The notes under the pieces were generated by a model. That model worked only from the letters and a program-made list of their open reading frames with translations, was not told the DNA's origin and did not search any database. A program made the position numbers and the translations under genes. A DNA stretch of 64,000 nucleotides, from NCBI GenBank assembly GCA_003279715.1, contig QCGY01000002.1:50051-114050 (forward strand), read 5' to 3'. This DNA is from Pelagibacteraceae bacterium AG-390-D18 (GTDB taxonomy: Bacteria; Pseudomonadota; Alphaproteobacteria; Pelagibacterales; Pelagibacteraceae). This document shows positions 1 to 7,186 of this stretch, piece by piece; positions within the stretch are counted from its first letter, which is position 1, and every line of letters starts with the position of its first letter.

Positions 1-1
1 A

Positions 2-736
2 ATTTGTTCCTCTGTTTATATATTTAATGACTTAGTAGATATTGAAAATGACAAAAAACATCCAACAAAAAAAAAGAGACCAATCGCTTCTGGTTTAATA
101 AGTAAATTTCACTCAATTATTATAATATTTTTATTAATAAATTTCAGTTTCTTAATTTTATATTTTTTTGAAAAATTATTTTTAATCAAAATTATTATAT
201 TTTATCTATTGTTGAATTTTATTTATTCATTTTTTGTAAAAAAAATTAAATTTTTTGATATCTTTATTCTTTCTAGCTTTTATGTGTTAAGGCTATATCT
301 TGGTAGTTTTGCTGTTGATATCCATATAAGTAAATGGTTATTATTATTTTCAACTTTTTTATTTTTATCATTGTCAATTCTAAAAAGACTTAATGAGATA
401 TTAAAATATAATGATACAACAATTTTTGGTCGAAGTTATTCACAAAAAGATGCTGGATTTTTAAAGTTAAATTTTAATATTTTATCTATTTCATCTGTGT
501 TAATTTTTTTTATTTACTCTTTTTCATCACAAGCAGATCTTCTGTATTCTAATAATATCTATTTGCAACTAATTACAATCTTTATGTTTTTAACAATTTA
601 TCAAATAAATAAAGATTTATTTTTAAATAAAATAAATGATGACCCTACAATTTATTTGATTACAAATTATAAGATCATACTTTATATAATTTGTTCTTTA
701 TTATTAATATTATTATCAACACTGAATATCATATGA
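2..736 (+). CDS. UbiA-family polyprenyl-phosphate phosphoribosyltransferase (DPPR synthase-like), 5' truncated
   Basis: The open frame enters from the left edge, so the N terminus is missing; 244 residues are visible. The first visible residues carry the UbiA prenyl-diphosphate/Mg site, NDLVDIENDKKHPTK, followed by KKRPIASG. From memory this resembles mycobacterial decaprenyl-phosphate phosphoribose synthase (Rv3806c, with NDVRDVEADRAHPTK) more than quinone-pathway UbiA. A second conserved stretch, LKRLNEI, lies near the middle, and the rest is hydrophobic with about six membrane segments. The family joins PRPP to a polyprenyl phosphate at the inner membrane. The stop overlaps the next ATG (ATGA), and the next two genes resemble DprE1 and DprE2, the enzymes that follow DPPR synthase in arabinose-carrier synthesis. 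That context is the main support for the substrate, which is inferred. A plain prenyltransferase is the alternative. Confidence 0.8.
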   Translation: MCSSVYIFNDLVDIENDKKHPTKKKRPIASGLISKFHSIIIIFLLINFSFLILYFFEKLFLIKIIIFYLLLNFIYSFFVKKIKFFDIFILSSFYVLRLYLGSFAVDIHISKWLLLFSTFLFLSLSILKRLNEILKYNDTTIFGRSYSQKDAGFLKLNFNILSISSVLIFFIYSFSSQADLLYSNNIYLQLITIFMFLTIYQINKDLFLNKINDDPTIYLITNYKIILYIICSLLLILLSTLNII

Positions 737-2040
737 AAAAAATTATTTCAGGATGGGGTAAAATAGAACCAATTAGTGCACAAGCTTATTTTCCAACTAA
801 TTTATCAAATTTAAAAAAATTATTTAATAAAGTAGATATGATATTTAGAGGTAATGGAAGATCATATGGAGATAGTTCAATTCAAAAAAATAAAACAATA
901 TTTAGTTTAAGATTTAATAAAATATTAAAATTTAATAAAAAAAAAGGTAAAATAAAAGTTCAATCAGGAGTTCTTTTAAAAAATTTACTTGAAAAAACTA
1001 TACCTAATGGCTGGTTCGTTCCTGTGTCACCAGGAACAAAATATGTATCTATAGGTGGAATGGTTGCATCAAATGTACATGGCAAGAATCAGCATATAGA
1101 TGGATGTTTTATAAATTTTATTAAATCTATCATACTAATTTTACCTAACGGTGAAAAAAAATATTTAAGTAAAAAAAATAATAAAGACCTTTTTTATGCA
1201 ACTTGTGGCGGAATGGGTTTAACAGGTTTTATTTTAGAAGTTGAGTTTGACTTAATAAAAATCAATTCCACAACTATAAATCAAAAAAAATTATACTTTT
1301 CTAGCTTAGAAAAATTAATTTCAAAAATTAAAAAAAGCAAAGCAAAATATGTAGTTTCATGGGTAGATTTTTTTAGTTTTAACAATAATAAGATTAAATC
1401 TATCCTTTATACAGGAGATCATTATAGCAAAAATGAGTATATCGGTAATTATTCTTTCAAGAGAGAATTTTTAATAAATAAATATATTGCAATTATTGTA
1501 AATTTTTTCTTAACTGATTTTTTAATACACTTATTTAATAAAATAAAATATTTTTTAGAATTTAAGAATAAAGAAAATATTGTTGATTTAAATAATTTTT
1601 TTTATCCTCTGGATGGATTAATTAATTGGAATACAATCTATGGAAAAAAAGGTTTTGCACAATATCAATTTGCTATCCCATACAAGCAGGCATCCAAAAC
1701 GATAAAAAAAATATTCATTATATTAGGTAAAAATAATTTAAAACCATATCTTGTAGTAATAAAAAATATGAAAAAAGATCTTGGAACTTTGACATTTTCA
1801 ATGGATGGTATATCGGTAGCTATTGATGTCCCAAATAAAAACAATCTTAAATCAGTCTTCAAAAAAATTGATAAAATAGTTGTGTCAGCAAGTGGAAAAA
1901 TTTATTTAGCAAAAGATAATTTTATAAATAATTCAAATTTTAGAAAAATGTATAAAAATTATAACGAGTTTATTAAAATTAGAAAAAAATATAATTTATC
2001 TTTTATCAATTCTTCTCAGTCTATTAGATTAAAAATTTAA
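733..2040 (+). CDS. dprE1: DprE1-like FAD-dependent decaprenylphosphoryl-ribose 2'-oxidase
   Basis: This 435-residue protein resembles DprE1, which oxidises the 2'-hydroxyl of polyprenyl-phosphoryl-ribose. The FAD-binding segment has GNGRSYGDSS (40-49) and PGTKYVSIGG (100-109). NVHGKN follows at 114-119; its His116 and Lys118 match mycobacterial His132 and Lys134. The substrate domain has YQFAIP (311-316) and YLAKDNF (391-397), with Lys394 matching Lys418. All these residues share a constant offset of 24 against remembered M. tuberculosis DprE1. Ala363 replaces Cys387, the residue covalently hit by benzothiazinones, and Phe290 replaces Tyr314. I chose the ATG at 733, which overlaps the upstream stop, because an in-frame ATG at 691 would add 14 residues reading from inside the upstream gene. 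A generic VAO-type oxidase is less likely given both neighbours. Confidence 0.85.
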   Translation: MKKIISGWGKIEPISAQAYFPTNLSNLKKLFNKVDMIFRGNGRSYGDSSIQKNKTIFSLRFNKILKFNKKKGKIKVQSGVLLKNLLEKTIPNGWFVPVSPGTKYVSIGGMVASNVHGKNQHIDGCFINFIKSIILILPNGEKKYLSKKNNKDLFYATCGGMGLTGFILEVEFDLIKINSTTINQKKLYFSSLEKLISKIKKSKAKYVVSWVDFFSFNNNKIKSILYTGDHYSKNEYIGNYSFKREFLINKYIAIIVNFFLTDFLIHLFNKIKYFLEFKNKENIVDLNNFFYPLDGLINWNTIYGKKGFAQYQFAIPYKQASKTIKKIFIILGKNNLKPYLVVIKNMKKDLGTLTFSMDGISVAIDVPNKNNLKSVFKKIDKIVVSASGKIYLAKDNFINNSNFRKMYKNYNEFIKIRKKYNLSFINSSQSIRLKI

Positions 2041-2765
2041 TGAAAAAAAGTGTTTTAATAATTGGAGCAAGCTCAGATATAGCAATAGAAGTTTCAAAGA
2101 TCTTTATTAAAAAAGATTATTATTTATATTTATTAACAAGAAATACCGAAATTATTTCAAAAATAAGTGATTTTAATAATACTAATAGTAAAATCATTTA
2201 CTTTGATCCAAACAATATTAATGAATTAGAAAATTTAATAAATACTTTAAATCCTTCTCCTGAAAAAATTTTAATAGCAAATGGATATATGAAAAATCAG
2301 ACATCAAATAATGATTTTGATGAAAATCTTTTTAAAACAATAAATATAAATTTTTTAAATAATGTATTTATTATTAAAAAATTTATAGATTTTTATTTAA
2401 GTAAAAATATTAAGGCTAATATCTCTGTTTTTACCTCAGTTGCAGGAATAAGAGGAAGAGCTAAAAATTTTATTTATGGCTCTTCAAAATCAGCAATGAT
2501 TACCTATCTTTCAGGAATGAGACAAAAATATTATTTAAATAATATTAATTTTACTACAATTATTTTAGGCTTTGTTAATACCAAAATGCTTAAAAATGAA
2601 ATTGGTGTTAATAAATATTTAATCTCTGATACTTCAGTGGTGGCAAAAAAAATCGTTAACGCAATAGAGAAAAATAAGGAAATTTATTTTCCTTTAAAAT
2701 GGCGAATAATAATGTTTTTAATTAATTTAATACCAGAAAAAATCTTTAAAAAACTTAAATTTTGA
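2040..2765 (+). CDS. dprE2: DprE2-like short-chain dehydrogenase (keto-sugar reductase)
   Basis: A 241-residue short-chain dehydrogenase. The nucleotide-binding motif is GASSDIA (9-15), in the form seen in DprE2 rather than the common TGxxxGIG. ANG follows at 80-82, and the catalytic Ser133, Tyr146 and Lys150 lie in SVAG and YGSSK. The C terminus ends in a hydrophobic, basic tail, as in DprE2. The family reduces the 2'-keto intermediate made by DprE1, completing epimerisation of lipid-linked ribose to arabinose at the membrane. The start codon shares one base with the upstream stop (TAATG), so the two are translationally coupled. The DprE2 role is inferred mainly from gene order; another keto-sugar reductase is possible. 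Confidence 0.78.
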   Translation: MKKSVLIIGASSDIAIEVSKIFIKKDYYLYLLTRNTEIISKISDFNNTNSKIIYFDPNNINELENLINTLNPSPEKILIANGYMKNQTSNNDFDENLFKTININFLNNVFIIKKFIDFYLSKNIKANISVFTSVAGIRGRAKNFIYGSSKSAMITYLSGMRQKYYLNNINFTTIILGFVNTKMLKNEIGVNKYLISDTSVVAKKIVNAIEKNKEIYFPLKWRIIMFLINLIPEKIFKKLKF

Positions 2766-3901
2766 TGAAAAAAAAAATACTTTTTTTATCAAATCATTTA
2801 GCATTCTTCGTTTCACATAGGCTAAATATATTTTTAGAAGCAAAAAAAAGAAATTATGATTTTCTTTTAGTCGCAGGAAAACAATCCTCTAATAATATGG
2901 AAAATATAGCTTTAAAAAAAATAAATTCACATAAATTATCATATAAAATACTGGATTTGAAAAGTTATAAATTTAATTTGATCCAAGACATTATATTTCT
3001 TATTAAATTTGGTAAGATTATCAGAGAATATAAGCCCGATATAATACATACAGTCGCTCCAAAAACAAATTTATATGGAGGGATGATATCTTTTTTTTTT
3101 AACATTAAACTTATAGTTATGTCATTTTCTGGAATGGGTTTTTTGTTTACAGATAAATTGAATTTTTTTAATTATTTAAAAAAAATAATATATTTATTTA
3201 TTTTAAAGATTATTCTATTAAATAAAAATCTTAAAATAATAGTACAAAATAAGACTGATTACTTATTTTTTAAAAAAAATTTTAAACTAAAAAAAAACGT
3301 GATTCTTATTAAAGGTGGCTCGGGAGTAAATTTAAAAATAATCCAAAAGATTAAAAGAAAAAATGTAAAAAATGTTGTATTTTCATCAAGATTAGTAAGG
3401 AATAAAGGAATTATTGAATTTATAGAAGCAGCAAAGATATTAAAACCTAAGTTTCCTGAATGGAAATTTCTTATTTATGGAGCAAATGATTATTTAAGTC
3501 ATGATAAATTTGATTTAAATAAATATAAAAAGGAAATTAAAAATAAAACAATTATTTACATGGGTTTTAAAAAAAATATTAATAAGATATTAGAAAATAC
3601 AACAATATTTTGCTTACCTTCGTATAGAGAAGGTATGCCTAAATCTGTATTAGAGGCAAGTGCTGCTGGTATTCCTTGTATCGTTAGTGATAGCCCTGGA
3701 TGCAAAGAGGCAATAGAAAACAACTTAACAGGTTTAATTGCTAAAACTAAAAATTATAAAGACTTAAGTAAAAAAATTGAAAAATTGATTTTAAATCCAT
3801 ATTTACAAAAAAAATTTTCTATAAATGGAAAAAAGTTTTCAAAAATAAATTCTTCAATTGAAAAAGTAACCCAGTCTATATTTAATTTATATGAAAGATA
3901 A
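2765..3901 (+). CDS. GT4-type glycosyltransferase
   Basis: A 378-residue GT-B fold glycosyltransferase. The acceptor domain contains PDIIHTVAPK (91-100). The donor domain begins at FSSRLVRNKG (206-215) and carries the GT4 EX7E element, Glu289 to Glu297, in REGMPKSVLE, then SDSPGCKE. It resembles enzymes that add a hexose or N-acetylhexosamine to polyprenyl-linked glycans; donor and acceptor cannot be told from the sequence. I chose ATG at 2765 over TTG at 2762, because the ATG forms a TGATG junction with the preceding stop. The gene overlaps the next by 11 bp, so it belongs to the same transcript as the DprE-like genes and may extend their product. Confidence 0.88.
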   Translation: MKKKILFLSNHLAFFVSHRLNIFLEAKKRNYDFLLVAGKQSSNNMENIALKKINSHKLSYKILDLKSYKFNLIQDIIFLIKFGKIIREYKPDIIHTVAPKTNLYGGMISFFFNIKLIVMSFSGMGFLFTDKLNFFNYLKKIIYLFILKIILLNKNLKIIVQNKTDYLFFKKNFKLKKNVILIKGGSGVNLKIIQKIKRKNVKNVVFSSRLVRNKGIIEFIEAAKILKPKFPEWKFLIYGANDYLSHDKFDLNKYKKEIKNKTIIYMGFKKNINKILENTTIFCLPSYREGMPKSVLEASAAGIPCIVSDSPGCKEAIENNLTGLIAKTKNYKDLSKKIEKLILNPYLQKKFSINGKKFSKINSSIEKVTQSIFNLYER

Positions 3902-5174
3902 CAAAAAAATTATTTTTATTTCTCTTAATGAATTAAATTTTGAATTAATTGAAAATTATTTAAAGGATAAAAGATTAAAAAATTTTAAAAAAATTAAAGA
4001 GAGCTTAATATTAACAACAAGTGAGAAAAATTATAATTTGCTTGAACCATGGATACAGTGGGTATCAGTTTATTATGGCAAATCAGCAAAAGATCACGGC
4101 GTATTTAGATTAGGTGAAAAAACAAATAAAAAGTTTAAAAGTATTTTTAAAACTTTAGAGGAAAAAAACTATAAAGTAGGTGTAATTTCATCAATGAATA
4201 TTCAAAACGATTTAAAAAATCCTAGTTATTTCATTCCTGACCCATGGTCTGACACTAAACCTGATAATAATTTCTGGTCTAAACTTATTAATATTTTTAC
4301 TTCAATTCTTGTTAAAGATAACGCAAGAAAGAAACTTAATATTAAAAGCTATTTTTATTTAATTCTATGTTTTTGCAAATTTGTAAGGTTTGAAAGATAT
4401 TATTTATTTTTCAAAATATTTTTCAAAAGTAGAAAAAAAAAATGGTTTAAAGCAATATTTTTGGATTTATTTTTGCATGAATTTCATATGAATAGAATAA
4501 AAAAAAAACAAGTTAATTTTTCAAATATTTTTTTTAATTCAATAGCACATATTCAGCATCATTATTTTTTTAATTCAAAAAATACTTCAAATAAGAATTT
4601 AAAAAATCCAAAATGGTATATTAAAAAAATTGATGATCCCCTCAAAGATGCCCTTGAAATTTTTGAAATAGTTTTAAATGATTATTTTAAAAAATCTAAA
4701 GAATATAAAATAATTCTTGCTACTGGTTTAAGTCAGGTGCCATATGATACTGTAAAATATTACTATAGATTAAAAAATCATAAAAGCTTTTTTAAAAATT
4801 TTGGAGTCGACTTTGAAAATATTTTAGAATTAATGTCCAGAGATTTTTTTATCAAATTTAAAACAAAAAAAGATGCTATAAATAATCTTAAATTAATTAA
4901 AAATATCAAAACTTCAAAAGGAGAAAAAATTTTTAGTGATTTACAAGTAAAGGGTAAAGATTTATTTGTTACTTTTGGTTTCAGTAAAGAGATTAAAAAT
5001 CAAAATTTAATAAATAAATTAAATCAAAACGTAAAACTCAGTGATTTTGTCGATTTTGTAGCTTTAAAAAATGGAATGCATCACGCAAAAGGATATCTTT
5101 ATATTGACGACAATCATATTAAAAAACATATCAATGTTAAAGATATAAAAAGAGAAATTGTAAGTTTATTTTAG
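3891..5174 (+). CDS. Alkaline-phosphatase-superfamily-like hydrolase or transferase of the glycan island
   Basis: I do not recognise a named family for this 427-residue protein. It has a layout typical of the alkaline phosphatase/phosphodiesterase superfamily: an N-terminal strand SLNELN (11-16), then PWIQWVSVYYGKSAKDHG (53-70), which looks like the nucleophile loop with Ser59 as candidate, AHIQHH (218-223), ATGLSQ (276-281) and GMHHAKGYL (394-402). These His-rich segments could be metal ligands. No signal peptide is obvious, so it is probably cytoplasmic. It overlaps the upstream glycosyltransferase by 11 bp and abuts the sugar-nucleotide dehydrogenase. A phospho- or sulfo-transfer role on a sugar intermediate is possible but unproven. 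Confidence 0.6.
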   Translation: MKDNKKIIFISLNELNFELIENYLKDKRLKNFKKIKESLILTTSEKNYNLLEPWIQWVSVYYGKSAKDHGVFRLGEKTNKKFKSIFKTLEEKNYKVGVISSMNIQNDLKNPSYFIPDPWSDTKPDNNFWSKLINIFTSILVKDNARKKLNIKSYFYLILCFCKFVRFERYYLFFKIFFKSRKKKWFKAIFLDLFLHEFHMNRIKKKQVNFSNIFFNSIAHIQHHYFFNSKNTSNKNLKNPKWYIKKIDDPLKDALEIFEIVLNDYFKKSKEYKIILATGLSQVPYDTVKYYYRLKNHKSFFKNFGVDFENILELMSRDFFIKFKTKKDAINNLKLIKNIKTSKGEKIFSDLQVKGKDLFVTFGFSKEIKNQNLINKLNQNVKLSDFVDFVALKNGMHHAKGYLYIDDNHIKKHINVKDIKREIVSLF

Positions 5175-6437
5175 ATGAGAGAAATAAAAATTTGCACAAT
5201 TGGTCTTGGATATATAGGCTTACCACTATCCATAAAGCTTTCAAAGAAATTTAATGTTATTGGTTATGATATTGATTTCAAAAGAGTAAAAGAATTAAAA
5301 AATAATTGTGATTGTACAAATGAGGTATCAAAAAAGGAATTAATAAAATCTAAAATTTTATTTTCTAATAAAGTTACAGATATAATAAATTGTAATTTTT
5401 TTATTATTACAGTTCCAACACCAGTTACAAAATCAAAAAAACCTGATCTAGGAAGTTTGATAAATGCAACAAGAATGTTAGGAAAAATTTTAAAAAAAAA
5501 TGATGTAGTGGTTTATGAATCCACAACCTTTCCAGGATGCACAGATGAAATTTGTATTCCCCTATTAGAAAAAATTTCAAAATTAAAAATAAATAAAGAT
5601 TTTTGGTGTGGTTTCTCTCCTGAAAGAATGAACCCTGGTGATAAAATCAATAAATTAAGCAAAATAAATAAAATTATTTCAAGTACCAATACAGAAGGGC
5701 TAAACAAAATTGATAAAATATATAAAAATATAACTTCAAAAAAAATAATTAAGGTAAGTAGTATTAAAATCGCTGAATCAGCAAAAATAATAGAAAACAT
5801 TCAAAGAGATATCAACATAGCATTAATGAATGAACTATCGATGTTATTTAATGTTATGAATATTGATTTTACAAAAGTTTTAAAAGCAGCTTCTACAAAA
5901 TGGAATTTCTTGAATTTTAAACCAGGGATTGTTGGTGGCCACTGTATAAGTGTCGACCCATATTATTTGGCAGATAAAGCAAGAAAAGTAAATTTCAAAA
6001 CAAATTTAATTCTTTCTGGTAGGGAAATAAATGATCATATGAGTAATTATATTTCAAAAAAATTCATTCAAATTTTTAATAAAAAAAACTTACCAAATAA
6101 AAGAATTCTAATAATTGGCACTACATTTAAAGAAAATGTGCCAGATACAAGAAATAGCCAATCAATAAAAATTATTAACAAACTTAATAAAAATAATTTT
6201 AAAATATCAACATTTGATCCAATCAAAAATATTGATTTAAAAAATGTCAATAATATAAAAAATTTTAATATGTTAAGTAAATACCAAAATTACTTTAGTG
6301 GAATTTTAATACTAGTACCTCATGATGCTATTAAAAAAAAAGGATCTATTTATTATGAAAAACTTTTAAAAAAAAATAATGTATTTTTTGATATTAAAAA
6401 TATTTTTGACAAAAAAAATATAGATTTTAAATTATAA
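5175..6437 (+). CDS. UDP-sugar 6-dehydrogenase (TviB/WbpO/WbpA-like)
   Basis: A 420-residue UDP-glucose/GDP-mannose dehydrogenase family protein, which oxidises C6 of a nucleotide sugar to a uronic acid in two NAD+-dependent steps. The NAD-binding motif GLGYIG is at 10-15. Substrate-binding FSPERMNPGD spans 147-156 with Glu150. The catalytic Lys204 and Asn208 lie in ESAKIIENIQ, and the catalytic Cys257 lies in VGGHCISVDPYYL. SPERMNPGD and the GGHC context are the form found in TviB/WbpO/WbpA enzymes acting on UDP-HexNAc rather than in classical UDP-glucose dehydrogenase. The start follows directly on the preceding stop. It probably supplies an acidic sugar to the island's glycan. Confidence 0.88.
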   Translation: MREIKICTIGLGYIGLPLSIKLSKKFNVIGYDIDFKRVKELKNNCDCTNEVSKKELIKSKILFSNKVTDIINCNFFIITVPTPVTKSKKPDLGSLINATRMLGKILKKNDVVVYESTTFPGCTDEICIPLLEKISKLKINKDFWCGFSPERMNPGDKINKLSKINKIISSTNTEGLNKIDKIYKNITSKKIIKVSSIKIAESAKIIENIQRDINIALMNELSMLFNVMNIDFTKVLKAASTKWNFLNFKPGIVGGHCISVDPYYLADKARKVNFKTNLILSGREINDHMSNYISKKFIQIFNKKNLPNKRILIIGTTFKENVPDTRNSQSIKIINKLNKNNFKISTFDPIKNIDLKNVNNIKNFNMLSKYQNYFSGILILVPHDAIKKKGSIYYEKLLKKNNVFFDIKNIFDKKNIDFKL

Positions 6438-6441
6438 AAAT

Positions 6442-7140
6442 ATGAAAAAAATATATTTACTTATTTGTAAGTTTTACTCAGTCATTTTTTCATTTCTTGA
6501 AGAGATCTTATTTAAAAAAAAAAGTGTCAATAAAAAAAAATTCTACAAATTTGAGGATATTACTTTAAATAAAATAAATTATGAAAATTTTGAAATTATT
6601 AAGGAAAATAAATATTTAGATAAAATAATTTTTCCCAAACAAAATATAATAGAAATTATTAATAACCTTTTTATCTATAATAAACTGGGACAAAAAATAA
6701 CAGAATTAACAGGATATGAATATTCTATAAGTTTTTTTACAGCATATAAAATTTATAAATTGAATGAAGAAGATATAAATAAAAATTTATATGCAAATAT
6801 ATTTCATACTGATAAGCCATATAGTCAGAATATGTTAAAAATAATATTTTCATTTGAATCTATAACAGAACATAAAGGACCGATGGAAATAAAGTTGGAA
6901 AATGATCTAATATACAAAGTATGTTTAAATTTATCAGATATATTTATTTTTTTTCCAAATTTAATCAAACATAGAGCTACTTCACCTCAAAATGGAGAAA
7001 GATTTCAAATGATGTTTCAACTTAATCCTTCGAGTAAATGGCAAATTAATAACAAAATTTTTAATAAACAAAAATTCAGAGAACCAAAGTTTCCATTTTT
7101 CTCTTACTTTTTTGATAAAAAAATAAATTTTAATTTATAA
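6442..7140 (+). CDS. Putative 2-oxoglutarate/Fe(II) oxygenase (phytanoyl-CoA dioxygenase-like)
   Basis: A 232-residue protein with no confident named homologue. It shows an iron-binding pattern: His122-x-Asp124 in FHTDKP, a distal His177 in IKHRATS, and Arg187 in ERFQMMFQLNP, which could bind the 2-oxoglutarate carboxylate. This HxD...H...R arrangement is that of the phytanoyl-CoA dioxygenase family. A hydrophobic N terminus (about 3-22) might anchor it to the membrane or be a signal. It sits 4 bp after the dehydrogenase in the glycan operon, so hydroxylation of a sugar, lipid carrier or peptide is conceivable. The enzyme class is inferred from motifs alone. Confidence 0.6.
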   Translation: MKKIYLLICKFYSVIFSFLEEILFKKKSVNKKKFYKFEDITLNKINYENFEIIKENKYLDKIIFPKQNIIEIINNLFIYNKLGQKITELTGYEYSISFFTAYKIYKLNEEDINKNLYANIFHTDKPYSQNMLKIIFSFESITEHKGPMEIKLENDLIYKVCLNLSDIFIFFPNLIKHRATSPQNGERFQMMFQLNPSSKWQINNKIFNKQKFREPKFPFFSYFFDKKINFNL

Positions 7141-7186
7141 AAAACAAATAATCTTATAAAAATAATTCTCATAAAGAATAATTTTA

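Noticed and set aside
691-732. 14-residue upstream extension of the DprE1-like gene
   Set aside because: It lies inside the upstream gene, is low-complexity, and the ATG at 733 overlaps the preceding stop in the usual coupled manner; homology starts with MKKIISGWG.
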